DNA from: JAAZPG01 sp012797375
Lineage (GTDB): Bacteria > Acidobacteriota > Aminicenantia > Aminicenantales > UBA4085
Length of the DNA: 42,691 nucleotides
Assembly (NCBI GenBank): GCA_937868205.1
Contig: CALMMC010000036.1
Span: forward strand, 1 to 42,691
Direction of reading: 5' to 3'
Part shown: piece by piece, positions 17,211-25,163 of the stretch
Layout: each line of letters begins with the position of its first letter
How positions within the stretch are numbered: position 1 is the stretch's first letter
The notes under the pieces: model-generated
Seen by the model: only the letters and a program-made list of their open reading frames with translations
Told to the model about the DNA's origin: nothing
Databases searched by the model: none
Program-made: the position numbers and the translations under genes

Positions 17211-17821
17211 TTTGCCACCGGGCCTTTCGCCGCCGGGGCGGGGAGCGGGGCTCTCAGAATGAATTCCTGGAAGACGTTCTTGCCGACGGTGATCTGGTTG
17301 GAGGAGGAAATCGTGACGTCGTTGAACAGGCCGGATTTCTGAAGGGCTTTGGAATATTCGGAGATCTGGATGTTGGAGAGCGCCCGGCCCTTGATGTCCA
17401 GCGCCTGGGCTTTGTATGTCGCTTCCAGGAGCCAAACCCACTCGGGGAGATTCCGGGAAAGGACGTCAAGCAGCCGGAGGGGGACGGCTTGCCGGCCCCG
17501 AAGCTCCTCGATCAGCCGGATCTTGTTCTCGAGGAAGAATTTCTGCTGCTCCACGAGTTCCAGCTTTTGGAGGACGGGCGTCAGAACGCGCTGCTGATCC
17601 TGGGCCTCGGAGAGGAGGGCCCGCTCGGTGTCGATGGATTGTTTCTGGAGAAATGCCAGCGCCCCAAGGACGGCGATGACCAGGAAGATGATCAGATTGA
17701 CGGCATTCGACTTTTTCGCTTTCTCGGGTTTGATTTCGACCGGCGCGGCGACGGAAACTCCGACGGCCGGCCGCTTGTCGCCCGCTTTGATGTCCGTCTT
17801 CAGGAGATTGACGCGGATCAT
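17207..17821 (-). CDS. pilN: Type IV pilus inner-membrane protein PilN
   Basis: A 204-residue PilN. The N-terminus MIRVNLLK contains the short conserved motif (I-N-L-L type) that docks into PilM in the cytoplasm. A single membrane helix (VNLIIFLVIAVLGALAFL) is followed by a coiled coil and a periplasmic domain with LPEWVWLLEATYKAQALDIKG, the usual PilN/GspL-like core. The Pro/Ala-rich C-terminal tail is longer than usual. It begins 4 bases after the pilM stop. Confidence 0.93.
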   Translation of the reverse strand: MIRVNLLKTDIKAGDKRPAVGVSVAAPVEIKPEKAKKSNAVNLIIFLVIAVLGALAFLQKQSIDTERALLSEAQDQQRVLTPVLQKLELVEQQKFFLENKIRLIEELRGRQAVPLRLLDVLSRNLPEWVWLLEATYKAQALDIKGRALSNIQISEYSKALQKSGLFNDVTISSSNQITVGKNVFQEFILRAPLPAPAAKGPVAK

Positions 17822-17825
17822 CGGC

Positions 17826-18905
17826 TCATTTCTCCCGTTTGCGCGTCGCCAGCCCCACGGCTACGCCGAACAGCGGAGCCATGTCCTGATCATACGCCGG
17901 ATCCAATTTTTTGTCATTATAATGGATTTTCCGGAAGGAATTGAACGGAACCGTCGGGACTTTGAACTTATGCTCGAACGCCGCCGGCAGGCCGCCCATC
18001 CCGGCCAGGCCGCCGCAGAGGTAAATCTGGTCGACTTTTTTCTCCCGCCGGTCTTCGGCCGTATAAAAAGCGAGGGTCTTCTCGATTTCGTCGAGAAGCT
18101 CCTTGATGTTCATCTCCAAGAGGGTGGCCGAGTCCGCCTCGGAGACCCCGGCCGGGGAAACGCCCCGGAGAAGGGCTTCCGCCTCCTGATGGCCTATGTT
18201 GAGGTCCTTGCGGATCGCCTCGGTGATGTACGTGCCGCCGATGGACAGGTCGCGGAACAGCTGGGGGATGCCGTGATCGATGACCACGATCGTCGTGACG
18301 TTGGCCCCCAGGCCGATGATGGCGACGGATTTTTCGGCGAATTCCTCGGGATAATTGATCTCGAAGGCGTTGAACAGGGCGAAGGCGTCGACCTCGATCG
18401 CCACCAGGTTCTTCTTGGCTTGGTTGATGACGTTGGTCAGGGAGGCCACCTTTTCCTTCTTGACGGCGACGAGAAGGATTTCCAAGCCCCGGTCCTCGGA
18501 CCCCGGCGGCGGCTTGAGAATCGCGTAATCGACGTGCGTTTCCTCGTAGGGGTAGGGGATGTTGTGCTTGGCTTCCCAGATGATCGATTCGGCCAGCTCC
18601 TGAGTCTCCATGGCCGGCAGCGAGATCTTCTTGATGATAACCGCGTTGCCGGAAATGGACAGGGCGACGTCCTTGGAAGTGATTTTCGCCTTGCTGAAGG
18701 CCTCGCTGATCGTCGCCGAGACGGCCGCCGAGTCGATGATCGATCCCTCGACGATCACGTCGTGAGGGAGCGGCTCGTATCCGATGCGGGCGACCTCGAA
18801 GACATCCTTTTTCCCTTTCTTTTTCAGGTTGAGCTCGAGGATCTTCACCCCGTGCGAGCCGATGTCCAGTCCGACGACTGTTTTTTCTCGGGTTAGGCCG
18901 AACAT
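17826..18905 (-). CDS. pilM: Type IV pilus assembly ATPase-fold protein PilM
   Basis: A 359-residue PilM, an actin/FtsA-like cytoplasmic protein that anchors the PilN tail and links the pilus platform to the motors. The nucleotide-binding motif VGLDIGSHGVKILEL is near the N-terminus. The conserved ISLPAMETQELAESIIWEAK and YPYEETHVDYAIL follow, then VAIIGLGANVTTIVVIDHG (phosphate 2) and QIYLCGGLAGMGGLPAAF (adenosine motif). It lies 15 bases downstream of coaD, so coaD is probably the first gene of the pil operon. Confidence 0.95.
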   Translation of the reverse strand: MFGLTREKTVVGLDIGSHGVKILELNLKKKGKKDVFEVARIGYEPLPHDVIVEGSIIDSAAVSATISEAFSKAKITSKDVALSISGNAVIIKKISLPAMETQELAESIIWEAKHNIPYPYEETHVDYAILKPPPGSEDRGLEILLVAVKKEKVASLTNVINQAKKNLVAIEVDAFALFNAFEINYPEEFAEKSVAIIGLGANVTTIVVIDHGIPQLFRDLSIGGTYITEAIRKDLNIGHQEAEALLRGVSPAGVSEADSATLLEMNIKELLDEIEKTLAFYTAEDRREKKVDQIYLCGGLAGMGGLPAAFEHKFKVPTVPFNSFRKIHYNDKKLDPAYDQDMAPLFGVAVGLATRKREK

Positions 18906-18920
18906 GTCATACCTGTCCCC

Positions 18921-19439
18921 TTATATAGATAAAGACTCCGGATCCGCGGCGAATTTCTCACGCAGCTTCTGTTCGACGATGGAAGGGACGAGCTCCCGAA
19001 CGGAGCCGCCTAAGGCGAAGACTTCCTTGACCAGGCTGGAGCTGAGGAACGTGTAGCGGGCGCTGGGCATCATAAACAGGGTTTCCAGTTCGGGATTCAA
19101 CTGCTGGTTCATCAGGGCCATCTGCATCTCATACTCGAAATCTGAAACCGCCCGCAGCCCCCGGATGACCGCCCGGGCGCCGCGGAGCTTGGTGAAATCG
19201 GCCAGAAGGCCGTGAAACGCCTCGACCTCGATCCGGGGCGGATCCTTGAAGATTTCCCGGATGATCTCCATCCGTTCCTCGACGGAAAACAAGGTCGCTT
19301 TTTTCGGGTTTTCAAGGACGGCCACCAGGATGCGGGGGAAAAGCTTCGCCCCCCGGCGGATGATATCGACGTGGCCGTTGGTGATCGGATCGAAGGACCC
19401 GGGGTATACAGCCAATTCTTCCCCGTCCGTAGCTCCCAT
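18921..19439 (-). CDS. coaD: Phosphopantetheine adenylyltransferase
   Basis: A 172-residue CoaD, which transfers AMP from ATP to 4'-phosphopantetheine, the penultimate step of coenzyme A synthesis. The nucleotidyltransferase motif TNGH (residues 20-23) follows AVYPGSFDP. The second motif is TFLSSSLVKEV, and the RGLRAVSDFEYEMQMALMN segment is highly conserved. ATG 19439 has GGAG seven bases upstream. An in-frame ATG at 19454 would add five residues and cannot be excluded. The window carries two CoA genes (coaBC and coaD) in separate operons; here coaD leads the type IV pilus genes. Confidence 0.94.
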   Translation of the reverse strand: MGATDGEELAVYPGSFDPITNGHVDIIRRGAKLFPRILVAVLENPKKATLFSVEERMEIIREIFKDPPRIEVEAFHGLLADFTKLRGARAVIRGLRAVSDFEYEMQMALMNQQLNPELETLFMMPSARYTFLSSSLVKEVFALGGSVRELVPSIVEQKLREKFAADPESLSI

Positions 19440-19532
19440 GGCCTTACTCCGCATCTCCTTCCATTTCTGGCAGATCCAATCCTTCCGCCTGGGCGGCAGG
19501 ACGAACTCCTTTCTTACAGTTATCTGCCGGGA

Positions 19533-19561
19533 ATCCTATCCCAGACCTGTTCATTATGCAA
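19533..19561 (-). promoter_or_regulatory. Candidate promoter of the coaD-pil operon
   Basis: On the minus strand TTGCAT (19556-19561) and TAGGAT (19533-19538) are 17 bases apart, about 95 bases before the coaD start. The -35 match is weak and the -10 moderate. Confidence 0.35.
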
Positions 19562-19671
19562 GACCGGCGCCGGGGGACAATCCCCCCAAGGGGTGATTCG
19601 ACAGGTGAATAATTCCAGGAAAAATAGCCTGCGGCGGGCTCCCGGGGGGGTGAGAAGGAAGCCGGGGGCGC

Positions 19672-20295
19672 TTAGAATAACAGCCTCGCTCCCAGGCGGA
19701 AAGAGTAATCCCGGAGATGGATTTTCTCCTCTCCGTCTTTCGACTTAGGAAAAACATCGGTGAATCGGAAGTCTCCCCAGAGACCGATCTTTTTCATCAA
19801 GAAATATTCCACGCCGGCCCCGAGAACATAGCCGAACCTCGACTCGGTTTCCTTCGGGCGGGTGACGCCTTGAAATCCCGGGGCGGAAACGGTCAGCTCG
19901 CCGACCGTGGTCAGGAACAGGCCGGCCTCGGCCAAGAGATAGACTTGGAACCGCTCCCGGCTGGGGATATAGATCTTGGCCCCGGGAACGATGGAGAAGA
20001 CCCCCAGGTCGCCCCCCTTGACGGAATAATAGGAGGAAAAGAGGCCGTGATCGAGCCCGTGGCGGCGGTAACCGATGTCGAGGACGGCGCAGATCGCCGG
20101 GGAGAACCGGTACCCGATGGTCAGTCCGCCGTTCAAACCGGAGAAGTACGTATCCTGGAAGCGGCTTCCCAGCGGATAGGAGGCGCCTCCGGATACGGCC
20201 AGACTGAATGACTCAAGGGAGGTTTCCGGTCCGGCGAAAACAACCAGAGGTCCCAGAAATGACAGGATCATCGCGGCCGACAGCGCTTTTTTCAC
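19672..20295 (-). CDS. Small outer-membrane beta-barrel protein
   Basis: A 207-residue predicted outer-membrane protein of the OmpA/OmpX-like eight-strand type. The signal peptide (MKKALSAAMILSFLGPLVVFA) is followed by alternating strands (FSLAVSGGASYPLGSRF, GGLTIGYRFSP, RFGYVLGAGVEYFLMKK) and a C-terminal Phe (YSFRLGARLLF), the usual barrel end. The start is GTG at 20295, with GGAGG seven bases ahead. A longer in-frame ATG at 20361 coincides with the -35 box of the best promoter and is therefore rejected. Function is unknown; such barrels are often structural or adhesive. Confidence 0.8.
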   Translation of the reverse strand: MKKALSAAMILSFLGPLVVFAGPETSLESFSLAVSGGASYPLGSRFQDTYFSGLNGGLTIGYRFSPAICAVLDIGYRRHGLDHGLFSSYYSVKGGDLGVFSIVPGAKIYIPSRERFQVYLLAEAGLFLTTVGELTVSAPGFQGVTRPKETESRFGYVLGAGVEYFLMKKIGLWGDFRFTDVFPKSKDGEEKIHLRDYSFRLGARLLF

Positions 20296-20332
20296 GTCTG
20301 CCCTCCTCCCGGTATTCTCGTTAATCGGTTGA

Positions 20333-20361
20333 ATCGTAGGAGTTTTAGCCGAAGAAGTCAA
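20333..20361 (-). promoter_or_regulatory. Sigma70 promoter of the small barrel gene
   Basis: On the minus strand TTGACT (20356-20361) and TACGAT (20333-20338) are 17 bases apart. The predicted transcription start near 20326 gives a ~30-base leader to the GTG at 20295, which also settles the start codon. Confidence 0.7.
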
Positions 20362-20440
20362 TTCTTCGCGCTTCGGTCCCCGCCGGGGAGGGGGCCGGAT
20401 TTGCCAAGAAGGCGGATCTTGTGCTAGGTTGAGTTAAAAA

Positions 20441-21841
20441 ATGATCAGCTTCGGGACGTCGGGCTGGCGGGCGGTGATGGGCGAGGAATTCACCTTTCAG
20501 AACGTCCGGCTGGTCGTTCAGGCTCTGGCCAACCTCCTCCGGGCGAAATACGCCGGAGCGGACGTTTCCGTCCTGGTTAATTACGACACCCGGTTTCTTT
20601 CGGAACGCTTCGCCGTGGAGGCGGCCCGGATCCTGTCCCACAACAAGATCCAGGTTTTTCTCTCCGAGCGCGACGCGCCTTCCCAGGCCCAGGCCTACCA
20701 AATCATCAAGCGCCGGGCCCAGGGCGGCATCAATTTCACCGCCTCCTTCAATCCGCCCGAGTACAACGGCCTCAAGTACAACGTCGAGACGGGAGCTCCG
20801 GCCATGCCCGCGGAAACCGAAGCCCTGGAGAAGGAAATCCGGCGCCTGCAAGGCGATTACAGCGTTTTTCCGGGGTATCCGAGGACGGAATACATCGAAC
20901 GGATCGACCTGCGGAGCGATTATCTGGCGTTTATCCAGGACAAGATCGACTTCGAGCTCATCCGGAAGTCCGGCCTCAAGGTGGCCGTGGATTCGCTTTA
21001 CGGGACGAGCCGGGAGTACCTGGATGAAACCCTGAGCGAAAACGGCGTCCCGGTGGAGGAGATTCACGGGTATATCGATCCCTATTTCGGCGGGATCGCT
21101 CCCTCCTGCACCGAGGAGAATCTGACCGAGCTGCGCCGGCTCGTCCGGGATAAGAAATGCGACCTGGGGATCGCGACCGACGCCGACGGGGACCGCTTCG
21201 GCATCGTCGACCATCGGGGGCATTACATCCTTCCCAACCTCGTCCTGGCCGTCCTTCTCGAGTATCTCGTGGCCGTCAAGGGCTGGCGGGGCGGCATCGC
21301 CCGGTCCGTGGCCACGACCCATCTGATCGACCGGATCGCCCGGGCCTACGATCTTCCGGTCTACCGGACGAAGGTCGGCTTCAAGTTTCTGGCCGATCTT
21401 TGGCTTCAGAACAAAATCGTTTTCGGCGGCGAGGAAACCGCCTCCCTGGCCGTCGCCCGGCACCTGCCGGAAAAAGACGGCATCATGGCCGGGCTGCTGA
21501 CGGCCGAAATGGTCGCCGCTTCCGGCCGCCGGCTGTCCGACCTCATCGTCGGCCTGTTCCGCAAGTACGGGGAAAGAATCGGCCTGCAGAAAAACATCCC
21601 CTCCAACCCGGAACGAACCCGCAACCTCCGCCGGCTGATCAAGGTTCCGCCTTCGCGGCTGGCCGGCCGGCCGGTGGAGAATATCGAGACGATCGAGGGC
21701 ATCAAGTTCGATTTCAAGGGTGACGATTGGGTCCTGCTCAGGACCTCCGGAACCGAACCCCTCATCCGCTGCTACGCCGAAGCGGGGACGAAAAGAGACC
21801 TCCGGGCGCTGGTCAAGGCCGCCTTGGAGAAACTCGGTTGA
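20441..21841 (+). CDS. Phosphoglucomutase / phosphomannomutase family enzyme
   Basis: A 466-residue alpha-D-phosphohexomutase, interconverting hexose 1- and 6-phosphates through a phosphoserine. The four conserved loops are visible. The phosphoserine loop is TASFNPPEYNG with Ser102. The Mg loop is ATDADGDRFG. The sugar-binding loop is FGGEETASLA, where most relatives have GEESG/GEMSG. The phosphate loop is RTSGTEPLIRCYAE. In the phosphoserine loop Phe103 replaces the very common His of TASHNP. The N-terminus ISFGTSGWRAVMGEEFT is typical of archaeal and bacterial PGM/PMM. Its stop overlaps the ftsB start. Substrate choice cannot be read from sequence. Confidence 0.9.
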   Translation: MISFGTSGWRAVMGEEFTFQNVRLVVQALANLLRAKYAGADVSVLVNYDTRFLSERFAVEAARILSHNKIQVFLSERDAPSQAQAYQIIKRRAQGGINFTASFNPPEYNGLKYNVETGAPAMPAETEALEKEIRRLQGDYSVFPGYPRTEYIERIDLRSDYLAFIQDKIDFELIRKSGLKVAVDSLYGTSREYLDETLSENGVPVEEIHGYIDPYFGGIAPSCTEENLTELRRLVRDKKCDLGIATDADGDRFGIVDHRGHYILPNLVLAVLLEYLVAVKGWRGGIARSVATTHLIDRIARAYDLPVYRTKVGFKFLADLWLQNKIVFGGEETASLAVARHLPEKDGIMAGLLTAEMVAASGRRLSDLIVGLFRKYGERIGLQKNIPSNPERTRNLRRLIKVPPSRLAGRPVENIETIEGIKFDFKGDDWVLLRTSGTEPLIRCYAEAGTKRDLRALVKAALEKLG

Positions 21842-22143
21842 ATGAGAAAAAACCCGGCGGTTTATGGAAAAAAATCGCCCTGCTCTTCCTTGGATTTATC
21901 CTGATCGTTCTCTTGATCACAACCGTCTTCGGGGAAAAGGGGCTGCTGAGCATCGCCCGGGCTCGGAAAGCCCAAGCGGTTCTGCTGCGGGAGATCGAGG
22001 CCCTCAAGAAGGAGAAAGCCCGCCTGGAAAGGGAGATCGAAGCCTTGAAAAAGGATCCGGAATCCGTCGACAAGGAAGCCCGCGATAAGCTGTGGTTGAT
22101 CAAGCCCGACGAAAAAGTCATCGTCAAGAAGCCCGGCAAGTAA
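21838..22143 (+). CDS. ftsB: FtsB/DivIC-family septum protein
   Basis: A 101-residue single-pass membrane protein of the FtsB/DivIC family, which with FtsL and FtsQ regulates septal peptidoglycan synthesis. Residues ~11-30 form the membrane helix (IALLFLGFILIVLLITTVF), followed by a heptad coiled coil (LLREIEALKKEKARLEREIE). The conserved end, PESVDKEARDKLWLIKPDE, matches the family's EKIAREKLGLVKPGE-type motif. The most likely start is TTG at 21838, preceded by GGAG eight bases upstream and overlapping the mutase stop. The ATG at 21842 is out of frame. Confidence 0.85.
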   Translation: MNEKKPGGLWKKIALLFLGFILIVLLITTVFGEKGLLSIARARKAQAVLLREIEALKKEKARLEREIEALKKDPESVDKEARDKLWLIKPDEKVIVKKPGK

Positions 22144-22171
22144 GAGGGGGCCGGGGCTTCCCGGGGGCCGG

Positions 22172-23890
22172 TTATTCCGGAAGCAGGGGCATCACCGCCC
22201 AGACCCGGTCCTGGTTGAGGCGCATCGCCCAGTTCAGGGCGCTCCGCCAGTCCTCGGGCAGAAACCCGGCCGGGAAAGCGGCCGCTTCCGTTTTCCGCCG
22301 GCCGAAAAAAGAAGCCAAAAAGGGAATGCGCTTGGGCCAGACGGCCAGGCTGACCTCGGCGCCGGCGTCGATCCCGGCCAGCGTCTTGGCCGTTTCGATC
22401 GCTTTCGGAAGTCCGCCGAGCTCGTCCACCAATCCCAGTTCCCTGGCTTGGCGGCCGGTCCAGACCCGGCCCCGGCCGACGCGATCGACGGCTTCGGCCG
22501 TCATATGCCGGCCCTCGGCCGCCTGGGCCGTGAACCGGTCGTAGATCCAGAGGATTTGTTTTTTAAAGAGGTCGCGTTCCGCGGAGGTCATGGGCCGGTA
22601 CGGCGAGAAGATATCGGCTTTTTCTCCGTAGGTGATCTTTTCGGCCGTGATGCCGAGCTTGGCGGCGAGGCCGGAAAGATCGAATTTCCCGGAAATGACC
22701 CCGATCGAGCCGGTCAGCGTCTGCGATTGGGCGATGATTTTATCCGCTCCCATGGAAACCCAGTATCCGCCCGAGCCGGCCACATCGGACATGGAGACGA
22801 CGACCGGCTTCTTTTTCCGGGTCAGCTCGACCTCGCGCCAGATCGCGTCCGAGGCAACGGCCGAGCCGCCGGGGCTGTCGACCCGGAAGACGACGGCGGA
22901 GATCGAGGCGTCCTCGCGGGCGGCTTGGAACCATCCGGCGACGGTGTCCGAGCCCATGGTCTGGGGCGTTCCCGTTCCGCCGTGGATCGCGCCCTGGCCG
23001 TAGATCAAGGCGATGCGCCGGCCGGTGTTCAGGCCGAGGGAGGAGGGATCGAGCCGTTCGTAAACCGCGAGGGGAACCGGTTTGGCCCGCCGGCCGTCTC
23101 TCACCCAAAGGGACACGGCCTCATCCTCGTAGGCGACATCGTCGACCAGGCCCGCGTCCCGGGCCTGGTCGCCCTGGAAAAACGCCCGGTCGATGAGCGC
23201 CCGGACTTCCTCCGGAGTCTTTTTCCGGGCTTCGGCGACCGCCGCAACGTAATCGTCGAAGCGGCTTTGCAGGAGGGACTCCATCATCTCGCGGTGGGCC
23301 GGAGTGAAGCCGGATTCGGTGAACTGGTTGTACGCCGTCTTGAATTCCTCGACGTGCTCGAATTCAGCCCGGATTCCAATCTTGTCCAGCCCTTTTTTGA
23401 AGAAGGGGACGAATCCGCCCAGGCCGTTGATGCCGATCCAGCCGAGGGGGTGGAGGACGACCCGGTCGCAGCCCGTCGCCAGGTAATATTCCTTATCGCC
23501 TTCGGGGAGTTCCTCCAGGTAGGCGACGGCCTTCTTTCCGGAGCGCCGGAAGTCGAGGACGGCCTCGCGGATCTCGGCGCACTTGGCCCAATCGCATTCC
23601 AGAAGGCCGATCTTCAAAAAGACCCCCTCGATCCGCCGGTCGACCTTGGCCATCCTTAGCGTTGTCCAGATGTCATGAACGGAGAGCATCCGCCCGACGG
23701 GAAGGAAAGCCGTCCAGAAACCGGACCCGGGGTAATCCACGATCGGTCCGGCGAGATCGAGCCGAAGATAAGCCGAGGGCGGGATGGACGGCGTACGGTC
23801 GAAGGACAGGGTAAGGAAGGAAACCGCCGTGGCCGCGATCAGGAAGAAGAAGACCAGGATCAGGATCAAAACGTAAGAGCGTTTTTTCAT
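22172..23890 (-). CDS. sppA: Signal peptide peptidase SppA, long (67K) type
   Basis: A 572-residue membrane-anchored serine protease with two tandem SppA domains, which degrades cleaved signal peptides in the inner membrane. One N-terminal membrane helix follows MKKRS. The Ser/Lys dyad is split between the halves as in E. coli SppA: Lys184 in EEFKTAYNQFTESGFTP and Ser373 in DVAGSGGYWVSMGAD. The TGSIGVISGKFDLSGL segment is also typical. I prefer ATG 23890; an in-frame GTG at 23899 would add three residues. It converges on ftsB with 28 bases between the stops. Confidence 0.93.
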   Translation of the reverse strand: MKKRSYVLILILVFFFLIAATAVSFLTLSFDRTPSIPPSAYLRLDLAGPIVDYPGSGFWTAFLPVGRMLSVHDIWTTLRMAKVDRRIEGVFLKIGLLECDWAKCAEIREAVLDFRRSGKKAVAYLEELPEGDKEYYLATGCDRVVLHPLGWIGINGLGGFVPFFKKGLDKIGIRAEFEHVEEFKTAYNQFTESGFTPAHREMMESLLQSRFDDYVAAVAEARKKTPEEVRALIDRAFFQGDQARDAGLVDDVAYEDEAVSLWVRDGRRAKPVPLAVYERLDPSSLGLNTGRRIALIYGQGAIHGGTGTPQTMGSDTVAGWFQAAREDASISAVVFRVDSPGGSAVASDAIWREVELTRKKKPVVVSMSDVAGSGGYWVSMGADKIIAQSQTLTGSIGVISGKFDLSGLAAKLGITAEKITYGEKADIFSPYRPMTSAERDLFKKQILWIYDRFTAQAAEGRHMTAEAVDRVGRGRVWTGRQARELGLVDELGGLPKAIETAKTLAGIDAGAEVSLAVWPKRIPFLASFFGRRKTEAAAFPAGFLPEDWRSALNWAMRLNQDRVWAVMPLLPE

Positions 23891-23923
23891 TGGCTTCACC
23901 GCCGCCGCGGATGCGGCCGGATC

Positions 23924-23932
23924 ATCTTACCA
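23924..23932 (-). promoter_or_regulatory. Candidate extended -10 promoter of sppA
   Basis: On the minus strand TGGTAAGAT is a TG-N-TAAGAT element ending 34 bases before the ATG at 23890. No good -35 is present. Confidence 0.35.
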
Positions 23933-24156
23933 TGAAAAAGGATCCCGATGAATTCGGCGGCGATTTCCGCGTCCGTTCCATTGGGGGGCCCCGCCCGGCC
24001 GGACGCGGGACACCGGAGAATCCCGGGCCGCGGCCTCTCGTCCGTTCCCCCCTTTCTTGATGATGTTCCCGGGCGGGGCGATGATCCTTCCCGGCCTCCA
24101 ATTGATTTTCCGGGATCGGTGTGGAAAAATGAGGCCGCTCGAGGAGGTCGCGTTTC

Positions 24157-24450
24157 ATGAATTCCAAGAAAAGGCTGTACGTCGGCAACCTCAACTATCA
24201 GACGACCGAGGACGTTCTCCGCCGGACCTTCGCCCCGTTCGGCGAGGTGATTTCGGTGAACATTCTTCCGAACCGGGGCTACGGATTCGTCGAAATGGCC
24301 GCGTCCGAAGCGGCCGAGGAGGCCCGGCTGAAGCTGAACGGCCTGGAGCTGGAGGGGCGCAAGATCATCGTCAATGAGGCGAAGCCGCGCGCCGAACGCC
24401 CGGCCGAGTCCCGTTTCGGCGGGGAACGGAGGGATTTCCGCAGGTCATAA
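24157..24450 (+). CDS. RRM-domain RNA-binding protein
   Basis: A 97-residue single RNA-recognition-motif protein of the kind found in cyanobacteria and several other phyla, where members bind RNA, often under cold stress. RNP2 is LYVGNL (residues 7-12) and RNP1 is NRGYGFVEM, both intact, inside a normal beta-alpha-beta-beta-alpha-beta length. The C-terminal tail (ERPAESRFGGERRDFRRS) is Arg- and Gly-rich, as in the bacterial group. A GAGGAGG Shine-Dalgarno sequence precedes the ATG. Possible TTGATT (24102-24107) and AAAAAT (24125-24130) boxes with 17-base spacing lie just upstream. Confidence 0.92.
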   Translation: MNSKKRLYVGNLNYQTTEDVLRRTFAPFGEVISVNILPNRGYGFVEMAASEAAEEARLKLNGLELEGRKIIVNEAKPRAERPAESRFGGERRDFRRS

Positions 24451-24532
24451 TCACGGCCGCCTTCCTCTTTCCCGGCCGTTCCGGGGGACCGGGAGAGGGA
24501 TGGATCGCCGAAAGAATCGCCCCGGGGGGAGT

Positions 24533-24560
24533 AAACTTACTTGGGAGTTGTTTCGTCTCA
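24533..24560 (+). promoter_or_regulatory. Candidate ECF-type promoter (autoregulation of the sigma factor)
   Basis: AAACTT at 24533-24538, 15 bases, then CGTCTCA at 24554-24560 resembles the classical ECF pair GAACTT / CGTCTAA. It lies directly before the sigma gene. Transcription would begin at or within a few bases of the GTG at 24567, giving a leaderless or nearly leaderless message. This agrees with the lack of a Shine-Dalgarno sequence at normal distance. Confidence 0.5.
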
Positions 24561-24566
24561 TCTGAT

Positions 24567-25163
24567 GTGAGCCAAGAAATCCTTCCGCGAGCCGCCGGCG
24601 GCGTCCCCCCGGACGTTTTGACCGGCTTGGTCCGCGCCGTCCGCTCCGGGGACCGCGACGCCTTCGTCGCCCTGACCCGGCTTTACCAGCAGAAAATCTT
24701 CATCCTCGCCTATTCCTTTTTCCGGAACAAGGAAGACGCCGTCGACCTCGTCCAGGAAGTCTTTCTCCGGATCTTCCAAAAGATCGACTCATTCGAGGAA
24801 TCCCGCAATTTCGAAGCTTGGATGTTCCAAGTGGCCAAGAACCTGTGCATCGACCACTACCGCCGGTCGCGCGGCCGGCGGACGATGGAGAGCGGCCTCC
24901 GGGTGGAGGAGCTCCCCCTGGCCGACGACCGGACGCCGGACGCCGTCCGGGCCTCGGATTTGAAGGCGGTTTTGGCCCGATCGGTCGACCGCTTGGCCGA
25001 GCGCCAACGGACGATCTTCCTGATGCGCCACGTCAACCAGATGGGCAACGAGGAAATCGCCCGGGCGTTGAATATATCGACCGGAACGGTCAAATCGCTC
25101 CATTTCAAGGCGATCCGGAGGCTCCGCGCCCTGATGGAGCCGCATTTGGGGTGTTCGACATGA
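24567..25163 (+). CDS. ECF-type RNA polymerase sigma factor
   Basis: A 198-residue sigma factor of the extracytoplasmic function class. Region 2 spans about residues 35-105, with the core-binding and -10 recognition helices (NKEDAVDLVQEVFLRIFQ, NFEAWMFQVAKNLCIDHYRR). A charged linker of ~40 residues leads to region 4, whose helix-turn-helix is MGNEEIARALNISTGTVKSL followed by HFKAIRRLR. The start is GTG at 24567; an ATG two bases earlier is in another frame. The stop overlaps the next gene's ATG (ATGA), tying it to a membrane protein with an anti-sigma zinc motif. Its stimulus is unknown. Confidence 0.92.
   Translation: MSQEILPRAAGGVPPDVLTGLVRAVRSGDRDAFVALTRLYQQKIFILAYSFFRNKEDAVDLVQEVFLRIFQKIDSFEESRNFEAWMFQVAKNLCIDHYRRSRGRRTMESGLRVEELPLADDRTPDAVRASDLKAVLARSVDRLAERQRTIFLMRHVNQMGNEEIARALNISTGTVKSLHFKAIRRLRALMEPHLGCST

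Noticed and set aside
20401..20425. Possible promoter (TTGCCA ... CTAGGT) for the phosphohexomutase
   Set aside because: The -10 box lacks the essential final T/A pattern; too weak to claim.
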